Shown here piece after piece: positions 1-6,039 of a DNA stretch of 12,884 bases. Position 1 is the first letter of the stretch. Each line of letters starts with the position of its first letter. The DNA is from Sulfurimonas sp. UBA6792 (GTDB taxonomy: Bacteria > Campylobacterota > Campylobacteria > Campylobacterales > Sulfurimonadaceae): assembly GCA_002452425.1 (NCBI GenBank), contig DKFQ01000130.1, forward strand, positions 1 through 12,884. Direction: 5' to 3'. Position numbers and translations under genes: made by a program. Under the pieces are notes generated by a model, which was not told where the DNA came from, did not search any database, and was given only the letters and a program-made list of their open reading frames with translations.

Positions 1-123
1 GGAACAAGCATCGGGCTTTTAACCATTTATGATATGGTCAAGGCGATTGATAAGGGGATGATTATCCGCAATGTACAGTTGGAAGAAAAATCGGGAGGTA
101 AGAGTGGAGATTTTAAACGCTAG
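1..123 (+). CDS. moaC: Cyclic pyranopterin monophosphate synthase MoaC, C-terminal 40 residues (5' partial)
   Basis: MoaC works with MoaA in the first step of molybdenum cofactor synthesis, turning the MoaA product (3',8-cyclo-GTP) into cyclic pyranopterin monophosphate in the cytoplasm. Only the last 40 codons lie in the window, in frame from base 1 to the TAG at 121-123. The fragment holds the family hallmark LTIYDMVKAIDKGM. Its Asp11 and Lys14 match the catalytic Asp/Lys pair of the E. coli YDMCKA motif. It ends with the typical EEKSGGKSGDFK tail. The 3' end of moaC contains the Shine-Dalgarno sequence and GTG start of the next gene, so the two overlap by 20 bases and are probably cotranscribed. 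The family call is firm. The rest of the gene lies off the left edge. Confidence 0.95.
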   Translation, partial: GTSIGLLTIYDMVKAIDKGMIIRNVQLEEKSGGKSGDFKR

Positions 124-373
124 AGAGCAGAAGCTTGAACTTGAGTATCCTTGCAGTTGGTCTTATAAGCTTATAGCTAGTGAAGTCGAAGCTTTGAAGC
201 AGGCGATTGTGGATGTTATCAGTGAGAGGGAACATAAGCTCACGCACTCCAAAAATTCTAAAGGCGGCAAGTATGTAAGCATGAATCTTGATATGCTTGT
301 CCACAATGAAGATGACAGAAACTTCATCTATGAAGCGCTTAAAGCGCACCAACATATCAAAATGGTACTTTAA
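104..373 (+). CDS. HP0495/YbeD-like DUF493 family small protein
   Basis: This is an 89-residue cytoplasmic protein of the DUF493 family (HP0495 in Helicobacter, YbeD in E. coli). These are small alpha/beta proteins of about 85-90 residues thought to act as ligand-binding regulatory domains; no biochemical role is established. Visible family features are the early LELEYPCSWSYKLI segment, a central KGGKYVSMNLDMLVHNEDDR strand-turn region and the C-terminal IYEALKAHQHIKMVL. I chose the GTG at 104 because GGGAGGT at 93-99 sits 4-5 bases upstream and the resulting length matches the family. A longer reading from ATG 71 would add 11 residues lying wholly inside moaC and has no good ribosome binding site. 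It overlaps moaC by 20 bases and is followed after 12 bases by the next gene, so it is the middle gene of an operon. Confidence 0.85.
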   Translation: MEILNAREQKLELEYPCSWSYKLIASEVEALKQAIVDVISEREHKLTHSKNSKGGKYVSMNLDMLVHNEDDRNFIYEALKAHQHIKMVL

Positions 374-385
374 AAGGAGTTTACA

Positions 386-1357
386 ATGAGTTTACAAGAG
401 TTGCGCACGATAGAATTTGAAAAAATGGATTTACATGAGATTAAAGAGGTTACAGCAAGCGTTATAGAGGAACGCACAAAAGAGCTTCACGACACTCTTG
501 CTGAACTTTTGGTACAAAAAGAGCTTCTTGAGAAAAATATCCAAAAAAAGCAGAGCGAACTACAAGAGGCAAAATATGCGATTTTCAATGATATAGAGTC
601 TCTCATCGACAAAGATGACGCACTCACTCTCTCAAAACTGCATCAAGCAAAACTCCAGTCTATCGACCTTTTTGATCTCTTAGGTGAAACGGTTGAGGGA
701 GCTATCATCACGGCGCTTGAGAAGTCTAAAGACTCTGAGGCGAAAAATATGATTCAAGAGATGGTGCGTGAACTGACCTTTGAAACTATCAAAGAGGGGA
801 CGCTCAACACCATACGTGTAAGAAAAATCCTCTCTACCATCTTGCACTCAAGTATTGGGGTTGCGGAAGTTTCACCAAATATGTCTGAAGATATTTTAGA
901 GGCAACTTTAAAGGGTATGCGAGCAGGTTTGCTTGAGTCAATCGATAGGTTTAAAAAGAGACTTGCCTTTATGCCGCTTGAGGCTAAACATATTCTTATA
1001 GAAGATTATGACACCATTATGGAGGATTTGAACCAGACAGATACGCTCTTCTTGCAAGTCGTTCAGACGCAGGCAAATGAGAGTGAGCCAACCATCGCCA
1101 AGATTCTTTTAGAGCTTAACAAAAAGATGCGTTATGACCTCGAAGAGCTTATCCATATCTCTAAAGAGACAGCTGTTGTTATGAAGGAGAGATTTTCTAC
1201 TTTAGCAAAAACGGCGGTTAAAAAAGCGGATACTGCCCTGAAGTCTGAGACGGCAAAAGAGGCAAAAAGAATGGGCATTCAAGCATGGGGAATCGCTAAA
1301 ACAGCCCTCGGAACTGCTATCAAATCTGCAAAAAGCAAGATGGAACCAAAAGAGTAA
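386..1357 (+). CDS. Hypothetical all-helical, coiled-coil-rich protein (323 aa)
   Basis: I do not recognise this protein firmly. It looks cytoplasmic: there is no signal peptide, no membrane segment and no cysteine. Residues about 20-66 are a strong heptad-like coiled coil rich in Glu, Lys and Leu. Residues 100-195 look like amphipathic helices with Gly/Ala-containing faces (GETVEGAIITA, KGMRAGLLESI). The last 55 residues form an Ala/Lys-rich helix (KTAVKKADTALKSETAKEA), like those of phasins or histone H1-like tails. A relation to the uncharacterised helical family DUF6781 is possible but unverified. AAAAGGAG just downstream of the previous stop gives a good ribosome binding site about 7 bases before the ATG. 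It is the last gene of the moaC operon and ends at a hairpin that includes its own stop codon. The coding call is strong; the function is unknown. Confidence 0.85.
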   Translation: MSLQELRTIEFEKMDLHEIKEVTASVIEERTKELHDTLAELLVQKELLEKNIQKKQSELQEAKYAIFNDIESLIDKDDALTLSKLHQAKLQSIDLFDLLGETVEGAIITALEKSKDSEAKNMIQEMVRELTFETIKEGTLNTIRVRKILSTILHSSIGVAEVSPNMSEDILEATLKGMRAGLLESIDRFKKRLAFMPLEAKHILIEDYDTIMEDLNQTDTLFLQVVQTQANESEPTIAKILLELNKKMRYDLEELIHISKETAVVMKERFSTLAKTAVKKADTALKSETAKEAKRMGIQAWGIAKTALGTAIKSAKSKMEPKE

Positions 1358-1374
1358 CTCTCTTTTGGATTTTA
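1346..1374 (+). terminator. Hairpin terminator overlapping the end of the 323-aa gene
   Basis: CCAAAAGAG (1346-1354) and CTCTTTTGG (1360-1368) form a perfect 9-base inverted repeat with a TAACT loop, followed by ATTTTA. The loop contains the TAA stop codon of the upstream gene. The convergent minus-strand gene ends only a few bases away at 1372, so the structure sits exactly between two converging genes and could serve both directions. The T-run is short (four T), so termination may be partial. On the minus strand the run after the stem is weaker still. Confidence 0.55.
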
Positions 1375-2223
1375 TAACCACCCTTTAGAATCTTCTAGTA
1401 CGGCTTTGTTTGTCGCATCGTAGAGAGAGATAATCTGTGTTATTATCTCTGTTCCGTTTGTAAAGTAGTCATCAGGATTGATAGCGATACTCTCTTTAGA
1501 AAACTCTTTTTTTGCAAAATCAACATAGGCTTCAAGTGAACTATTCATCTTTGCGACTTTTGCTTCTAGGTCTTGTGGATAGTACTTTTTACCACCGTTA
1601 AGCATATTTTTTACGCGCGTTTGTAACTCTTTATGAAGCGTGCTCAAATCCGCGATGATAATCGAGAGATTCTCTTTTTGCTCTTGTGTTATTGCGGCTT
1701 TAGCAGCGATTCCTGAACCATAGCCTCGTAGCTGTCCGACATATTCACTCAGCGGCAACATCTGCTCCATCATTACAAACGATGCGTCTTTTGCAAATGG
1801 TGTCATGTGCTCTGCACTTCTTTTACTTACAGTTTGTGCAAGCATCAAAATCTGCTCTATCTCTTGTGTATAACGCTCAAAAGCCTCTTCAGGTTTGAGT
1901 TTAAATCCTTTACGGTTGAGCTCTATAAGCTTGTTACTTACATCTGAAGCTCTTTGATTGATGACTGGGTCTGATGCAAGTTTTAAAGACTCCATAGTGC
2001 CTATAGCTTTTTTCATATCACTTTTGGCATCTTGCACAAGCATCAAAGCAATAAGGTTGCCGTTAAGATAGCTGTTTGTCAAACCTCTGGTTTTTTGTGT
2101 TGCAACAACAAGATTTTTCAGAGCATCTATATACTGAGAGCTATCTGCTTGATCAGTATTGCTAAAAATTGGTTTTGCTTGTAGTGTAAATACAAGAATG
2201 AACATAAATAAAAAAATACGCAT
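1372..2223 (-). CDS. Secreted protein resembling a stand-alone NIT-like (nitrate/nitrite-sensing) domain
   Basis: This 283-residue protein has a clear N-terminal signal peptide (charged MR, hydrophobic residues 3-13, likely cleavage after LQA at 14-16), so it is probably periplasmic. The mature part is helical. Two Arg-Gly motifs stand out: ATQKTRGLTNSYLNGN at 41-56 and EYVGQLRGYGSGIAAKA at 160-176. They resemble the paired Arg motifs of NIT sensor domains (PF08376), which bind nitrate or nitrite at the ends of two four-helix bundles in chemoreceptors, kinases and NasR. Unlike those proteins it carries no signalling domain and no second membrane segment. AAGGG lies 7 bases upstream of the ATG. 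It lies downstream of aroC on the same strand but after an 82-base gap with its own weak promoter candidate. The domain assignment is a motif-level inference; the secreted helical nature is direct. Confidence 0.75.
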   Translation of the reverse strand: MRIFLFMFILVFTLQAKPIFSNTDQADSSQYIDALKNLVVATQKTRGLTNSYLNGNLIALMLVQDAKSDMKKAIGTMESLKLASDPVINQRASDVSNKLIELNRKGFKLKPEEAFERYTQEIEQILMLAQTVSKRSAEHMTPFAKDASFVMMEQMLPLSEYVGQLRGYGSGIAAKAAITQEQKENLSIIIADLSTLHKELQTRVKNMLNGGKKYYPQDLEAKVAKMNSSLEAYVDFAKKEFSKESIAINPDDYFTNGTEIITQIISLYDATNKAVLEDSKGWL

Positions 2224-2252
2224 AAACTTACCCTTTTTGATTTTTCAGGGAC

Positions 2253-2258
2253 ATTTTA
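2253..2258 (-). promoter_or_regulatory. Possible -10 element for the NIT-like gene
   Basis: On the minus strand, TAAAAT lies 30 bases upstream of the ATG, at about the same distance as the other promoter candidates here. The upstream DNA is very AT-rich but has no convincing -35 hexamer, and TG does not precede the -10. An AT-only hairpin (TAATAA 2272-2277 and TTATTA 2282-2287, 4-base loop) lies between aroC and this site and could weakly terminate aroC transcription. Low confidence. Confidence 0.3.
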
Positions 2259-2305
2259 ACTCTATTTAAATTAATAAAAACTTATTACTTCGATAATTTA
2301 AACTA

Positions 2306-3379
2306 CTATTTATAATATTTAACAACCCCATCCATCTTTGAACCCATATTTAAAAGTACCATATCGGCGATGACAAGTGCCGTCATCGCTTCGCACACCA
2401 CAGTTCCTCTGATGGCTACGCATGGGTCATGACGTCCTTTGAGCGAAAAATCAACCTCTTCATTTTGGCTTGTAACGGTTTGCTGCTCTTGAAAGATGGA
2501 GGGTGTCGGTTTAAAATAGACATTCATAACTATCTCCTCGCCGTTGCTGATACCGCCTAAAATACCACCTGCATGGTTGGAGATAAATCCATCCGCTCTT
2601 ATGGCATCATTGTTTTGTGAACCCTTCAGCGAAGCACTTAAGATACCATCGCCTATCTCGACTGCTTTTACTGCATTGATGCCCATCATAGCGTCCGCTA
2701 AAACACTATCTAGCTTGTAGTAAAGCGGCTGACCCAGCCCTATCGGTGCACCGCGTACAACTACTCTTGAGACACCGCCGACTGAGTCGTGCGCATTTTT
2801 GGCTCTAAGAACCGCCTCTTTTTGGGCATCCTCTTTTGTAGCATCAAGCGCATAAATGATACTTTTTTTTGCCGCCTCATAGTCAGAAGTTTCAGATTTT
2901 ATCCCGTCAATCTCACAAATACCGCTTAGCACTTCGATGTCAAGCTGACGTAACATCAGTTTTGCGATAGCACCCGCCGCAACTCTAGCCGCCGTCTCTC
3001 TTGCAGAGCTTCTTCCACCTCCGCGGTAATCACGCAAACCGTACTTGTGAAAATAGGTAAAGTCTGCATGTCCTGGGCGAAAAACATCTTTGATATTGGA
3101 GTAATCTTTGGACTTCTGGTCTGTGTTGTAGATGACCATGGCGATGGGCGTTCCTGTGCTTTTGCCCTCAAACACTCCGCTGAGTATATCTACTTTGTCA
3201 TCCTCTTTTCTTGCCGTTTCAAACTCGCTTTTTCCAGGTTTGCGACGGTCTAGCTCGCTTTGGATAAACGCCTCGTCTATCTCAAGCCCTGCGGGAACAC
3301 CATCAAGCAGACACCCGATAGCCTTGCCGTGTGACTCTCCAAACGTGCTGATACGCAACTTTTGTCCAAAACTATTCAC
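2306..3379 (-). CDS. aroC: Chorismate synthase
   Basis: AroC catalyses the last step of the shikimate pathway, removing phosphate from 5-enolpyruvylshikimate-3-phosphate to give chorismate, using reduced FMN. The product is 357 residues, full length for the family. Visible signatures are GESHGKAIGCLLDGVPAG at 14-31 with the active-site His17, RPGHADFTY at 101-109, YRGGGRSSARETAARVAAGA at 118-137, and KGRHDPCVAIRG near 314-325 with a second conserved His (317). It starts at GTG with AAGGAG 6 bases upstream. That GTG overlaps the TGA of rnc as GTGA, a 4-base overlap that suggests translational coupling. It is the last gene of the overlapping operon that begins at 5972; the next gene on this strand lies 82 bases further on. 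Confidence 0.98.
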   Translation of the reverse strand: MNSFGQKLRISTFGESHGKAIGCLLDGVPAGLEIDEAFIQSELDRRKPGKSEFETARKEDDKVDILSGVFEGKSTGTPIAMVIYNTDQKSKDYSNIKDVFRPGHADFTYFHKYGLRDYRGGGRSSARETAARVAAGAIAKLMLRQLDIEVLSGICEIDGIKSETSDYEAAKKSIIYALDATKEDAQKEAVLRAKNAHDSVGGVSRVVVRGAPIGLGQPLYYKLDSVLADAMMGINAVKAVEIGDGILSASLKGSQNNDAIRADGFISNHAGGILGGISNGEEIVMNVYFKPTPSIFQEQQTVTSQNEEVDFSLKGRHDPCVAIRGTVVCEAMTALVIADMVLLNMGSKMDGVVKYYK

Positions 3380-4056
3380 TTTAGCTCCTTTAACATTTTT
3401 ACCGCTGTCTCAGCCGCTTCTTGCTGTGCGATTTTTTTGCTTTTCCCCACCGCTCGTGCGTACTCCCTGTTTTCTATGATAACCGCTACTTCAAACTCTT
3501 TTTTATGGTCAGGTCCACGACTTGCGATTACTCTATACTCCGGCGTCTCTCCAAATCTCGCTTGTGTAAGCTCTTGAAGAGTTGTCTTAAAATCACGAAA
3601 AAGTGAATCCAGCGATATCTCTTTATGGTTTTTCTCTATCAAACCAATCACGATGGGTCTAAGCGTCTCAAGCCCGCTCTCAAGATAAATAGCCCCCATA
3701 ATCGCCTCAAAAGCGTTCGAGAGAAGGGAGGCTTTCTCACGTCCGCCGTTGTTCTCCTCTGCGCTTGAGAGGTAGATATACTCGCCAAGGTTTATGGAGC
3801 GTGCAAGTTTTTCAAACCCGTCTTCATTCACAAGTGCCGCTCTGATTTTTGACAAAGAGCCCTCATCTGATTTTGGAAATTTGAAAAAAAGGTACTCCCC
3901 GACTATCAAATCCAAAACCGCATCACCCAAAAACTCAAGTCGCTCATTATCGTAGGGCTGTTTATGGCTTTTGTGCGTCAGCGCTTCGATAATGAGCTTC
4001 TTGTTTTTAAACCTATACTCCAAAATCTCTTCTAAATCTTCTATTTTCTTACTCAT
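3376..4056 (-). CDS. rnc: Ribonuclease III
   Basis: RNase III cuts double-stranded RNA, including rRNA precursors and structured mRNAs, as a Mg-dependent dimer. The 226-residue protein has the nuclease domain at about 1-145 and a dsRNA-binding domain at about 153-223, which ends with GKSKKIAQQEAAETA. The catalytic signature NERLEFLGDAVLD is at 37-49 (Glu38, Glu41, Asp45), followed by Glu65 and Glu117. The position matching E. coli Asp114 is Asn (LLSNAFEA); other bacterial RNase III proteins also carry Asn here, as I recall, so I do not read it as inactivation. The ATG at 4056 overlaps the TGA of rnhA as ATGA. An in-frame extension back to 4107 would run inside rnhA and is unlikely. It shares a 4-base overlap with aroC downstream. 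Confidence 0.97.
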   Translation of the reverse strand: MSKKIEDLEEILEYRFKNKKLIIEALTHKSHKQPYDNERLEFLGDAVLDLIVGEYLFFKFPKSDEGSLSKIRAALVNEDGFEKLARSINLGEYIYLSSAEENNGGREKASLLSNAFEAIMGAIYLESGLETLRPIVIGLIEKNHKEISLDSLFRDFKTTLQELTQARFGETPEYRVIASRGPDHKKEFEVAVIIENREYARAVGKSKKIAQQEAAETAVKMLKELK

Positions 4057-4484
4057 TTTCTCTTCTCTTTCATCTTTTGAGCTTCCTCTTTTGCTAAAAC
4101 ATCGCATCGTTCATTCTCTGGATGTCCGTCATGCCCTCGAACCCATGTCGCACTCACTTTGTGCGGTTTTGCTACTTTTATGTACTCCATCCATAAGTCT
4201 GGATTTTTTACCTTTTTAAAGTCCCTCTTTACCCAATCACCAAGCCACTCGTTAATCCCCCGCACAACATAAGATGAGTCTGAAACGATAGCAACCTCAC
4301 ACGCTTCCCTTAGAGCTCTAAGTCCTTCAATGACACCTAAGAGCTCCATTCTGTTGTTCGTCGTGTGCAGCTCTCCGCCGCAAATCTCTCTCTCTTTGTC
4401 TCCAAAACGCAAAATAGCCGCATATCCACCCGGTCCAGGGTTTCCAAGCGCACTGCCGTCACTGAAAAGAGTTATTTTCTTCAC
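4053..4484 (-). CDS. rnhA: Ribonuclease HI
   Basis: RNase HI degrades the RNA strand of RNA-DNA hybrids, removing primers and R-loops. The 143-residue protein is the usual length for a stand-alone enzyme. All catalytic residues are present: Asp9 (FSDGSALGNPGPGG), Glu47 (TTNNRMEL), Asp69 (IVSDSSYV) and Asp128, with the mobile His118 in VRGHDGHPENERCD. The start is GTG at 4484 with AAGGA about 6 bases upstream. The first 26 bases overlap the 3' end of the TPR gene, and the last four overlap rnc. The run rnhA-rnc-aroC is a gene order I recall from Helicobacter and Campylobacter genomes, which supports the taxonomic call. Confidence 0.97.
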   Translation of the reverse strand: MKKITLFSDGSALGNPGPGGYAAILRFGDKEREICGGELHTTNNRMELLGVIEGLRALREACEVAIVSDSSYVVRGINEWLGDWVKRDFKKVKNPDLWMEYIKVAKPHKVSATWVRGHDGHPENERCDVLAKEEAQKMKEKRK

Positions 4485-5505
4485 TAAAATCCTTATGATA
4501 ATCTTTTACTAGAGCGATTTCTGCTCTTGAGGTATCTATCGCATGGCAACTGCTGCAACGGTGAAACGCAAAGGGAAAAACAACTTTGCAGTTATTGCAG
4601 ATATACTCAAAACCAAGTGTAGCGTTTGCTTTTGCATCAAGGTTTATAAGGACATCTAGCTCAAAGATAGAGCTTCTGTTCGCCACTTCTATATACCCTT
4701 TAGCACTGTAAAGCTCTCTGAGATAGCCGTTTTGCATAATAACTTCAAGGTTCAAATCTTTTTTATCAACACTCCATAAAACATCAATAAGCTCTTCGGC
4801 TTTTGAGGCGTCAAAGTTCTCCCAAGCACTCTTAGGGTTGACACGAAAGAGATACTCAAAAACAAGATGGGTAAGCGCATGAGAGCTTTTATATATACGC
4901 AGCAGCTCCTCTACTTTTTCCTCTGATGAGAGCTTTGCAGAGTTGAGTACAAGCAGTGCTTCAAGGTATGCCCTCTCCACCGTCGTATCTCTGCCAAGCT
5001 CCTCCAAAGGCTCCAAAACTTCCATCGCCGCCTTGTAGTCTCGCACGCGCTCATACGTCAAAAGCAGATAGCTAAGTGCTTGAGGGGTACGAGGGTTGTT
5101 TTTTAGTATCTCTAAAAAAATCTGCCTTGAGCGTTCCAAAAAGCCCGCTTTAAAGTAGGTTTTACCGAGCAAAAACATCGTATCTCTGTAGTTCGCTTTG
5201 TCTCCGACCTTTAAAAGTTCGCTGTAAATCTCGATACTTTTTTCATAGTTACCGCTCTTTGCATAGGCATTGGCGAGCAAAAACCAAGACTTTTCAGAGA
5301 GTTCGCCTTTTGCGATAAGAACCTTTAGCTCATTTTGCGAGGGAAGCGTTTGAAACTGTTGTAAAAATCTATCAAGATGCTTGTAGTCCTCTTTTTTCTT
5401 ATATTTGGAGAGCCAGTATGAGAAAAAAGTGATAACAAAAATAAGAACAAAAAAGATAATAATTCCAAAAAGCGGGTCTTTAGACTCCAGAAAAAAAACA
5501 TCCAT
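4459..5505 (-). CDS. Membrane-anchored TPR protein with C-terminal four-cysteine metal site (LapB/YciM-like layout)
   Basis: The 348-residue protein has one N-terminal membrane segment (about 12-32) followed by basic WLSKYKKK, which by the positive-inside rule puts the rest in the cytoplasm. At least three TPR-type helical pairs are visible at about 73-102 (SWFLLANAYAKSGNYEKSIE), 107-136 and 141-170. More divergent helices run to about 290. The tail carries CNNC at 303-306 and CSSC at 317-320, a CxxC-x10-CxxC knuckle that probably binds zinc or iron. Membrane anchor, TPR array and rubredoxin-like C-terminal knuckle, with the same 10-residue spacing, is the layout of E. coli LapB (YciM), which controls LpxC turnover and LPS synthesis. 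Overall similarity is not obvious, so the LapB role is inferred from architecture only. The ATG overlaps the upstream TGA by one base (TGATG). The 3' end overlaps rnhA by 26 bases. Confidence 0.85.
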   Translation of the reverse strand: MDVFFLESKDPLFGIIIFFVLIFVITFFSYWLSKYKKKEDYKHLDRFLQQFQTLPSQNELKVLIAKGELSEKSWFLLANAYAKSGNYEKSIEIYSELLKVGDKANYRDTMFLLGKTYFKAGFLERSRQIFLEILKNNPRTPQALSYLLLTYERVRDYKAAMEVLEPLEELGRDTTVERAYLEALLVLNSAKLSSEEKVEELLRIYKSSHALTHLVFEYLFRVNPKSAWENFDASKAEELIDVLWSVDKKDLNLEVIMQNGYLRELYSAKGYIEVANRSSIFELDVLINLDAKANATLGFEYICNNCKVVFPFAFHRCSSCHAIDTSRAEIALVKDYHKDFSEENNSFQ

Positions 5506-5972
5506 CAGTCGTACACCACTATGCCGTAATCATTTTTGAGATTGTAAAATGTTGCGTTTGGAGCAAACTCCAAATCTTTTATCTTCCCAAGCTGAACAAT
5601 GGAATTTTTGCCTACTTTTATGCCAAACTCTGTAAAAAATTTTTTGATATTGACAAACTTTACATCTTCGACAAATTTATACTCAAACTCTTTGTAGAGC
5701 TTCATCTTCTCGTATGAGAACAGATGTTCATTGACATGAAGTTTATCAGAAGCGTACTTGATAGGAAGATGTCCGGAGAGGTCTGTAAGTATCTTCTCCA
5801 CGTACTCATATTTTTGAGGAAGCGTGTTTTTTTGTACAAAAAGGTATTTGTTATTGAGCTTGAGGTTTGGCGTGCTTTTCCAGTAGCGATACGTTGGATT
5901 TGAGACGCCAAGTTTTGAAGAGACCTCTCTCCAGAGCCAATAAGAGTTAAGTGTATTTGGCAGGTAAGACAT
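5505..5972 (-). CDS. Hypothetical protein with possible helix-turn-helix segments (155 aa)
   Basis: I cannot assign this protein to a named family. Residues 11-32 (YWLWREVSSKLGVSNPTYRY) resemble a MerR- or excisionase-type helix-turn-helix, and residues about 67-88 (GHLPIKYASDKLHVNEHLF) look like a second, related helical pair. The C-terminal third alternates hydrophobic and charged residues and ends in a beta-like FYNLKNDYGIVVYD. There is no signal peptide or membrane segment. It heads the TPR-rnhA-rnc-aroC operon. The TGATG junction with the TPR gene implies coupled translation. Upstream is a strong extended -10. The only clear Shine-Dalgarno match, AAGGAG, lies 13 bases before the ATG, unusually far, and no in-frame start exists closer because a TAA intervenes. 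DNA binding is a guess from the helix pattern. Confidence 0.8.
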   Translation of the reverse strand: MSYLPNTLNSYWLWREVSSKLGVSNPTYRYWKSTPNLKLNNKYLFVQKNTLPQKYEYVEKILTDLSGHLPIKYASDKLHVNEHLFSYEKMKLYKEFEYKFVEDVKFVNIKKFFTEFGIKVGKNSIVQLGKIKDLEFAPNATFYNLKNDYGIVVYD

Positions 5973-6006
5973 CTTTGCTTCTTAGCTCCTTGAAAAATTA
6001 AGGTCT

Positions 6007-6012
6007 ATTATA
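6007..6012 (-). promoter_or_regulatory. Extended -10 promoter of the HTH-TPR-rnhA-rnc-aroC operon
   Basis: On the minus strand TGGTATAAT gives a perfect -10 hexamer with the TG extension, 34 bases upstream of the ATG at 5972. It lies in the short gap after the YeiH-family gene. No good -35 hexamer is visible 16-18 bases further up. This fits Campylobacterota sigma-70 promoters, which often lack one. The predicted transcript start is near 6000, giving a leader of roughly 28 bases. Confidence 0.6.
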
Positions 6013-6039
6013 CCAATGATTTGGTTAAAATCCCCACCT

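Noticed and set aside
71..103. Upstream ATG extension of the DUF493 gene
   Set aside because: The extra 11 residues lie inside moaC and lack a ribosome binding site, while GTG 104 has GGGAGGT just upstream and gives the family length.
3047..3606. Plus-strand open frames opposite aroC and rnc
   Set aside because: They are antisense to two certain genes with all signatures intact and have no ribosome binding sites of note.
3715..3717. Asn at the RNase III position matching E. coli Asp114, as a possible inactivating change
   Set aside because: As I recall, Asn occurs here in other bacterial RNase III proteins; the Glu and Asp residues of the signature and Glu117 are intact.
4057..4107. N-terminal extension of RNase III
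   Set aside because: It reads through the end of rnhA; the ATG at 4056 overlaps the rnhA stop as ATGA and gives the normal N-terminus.
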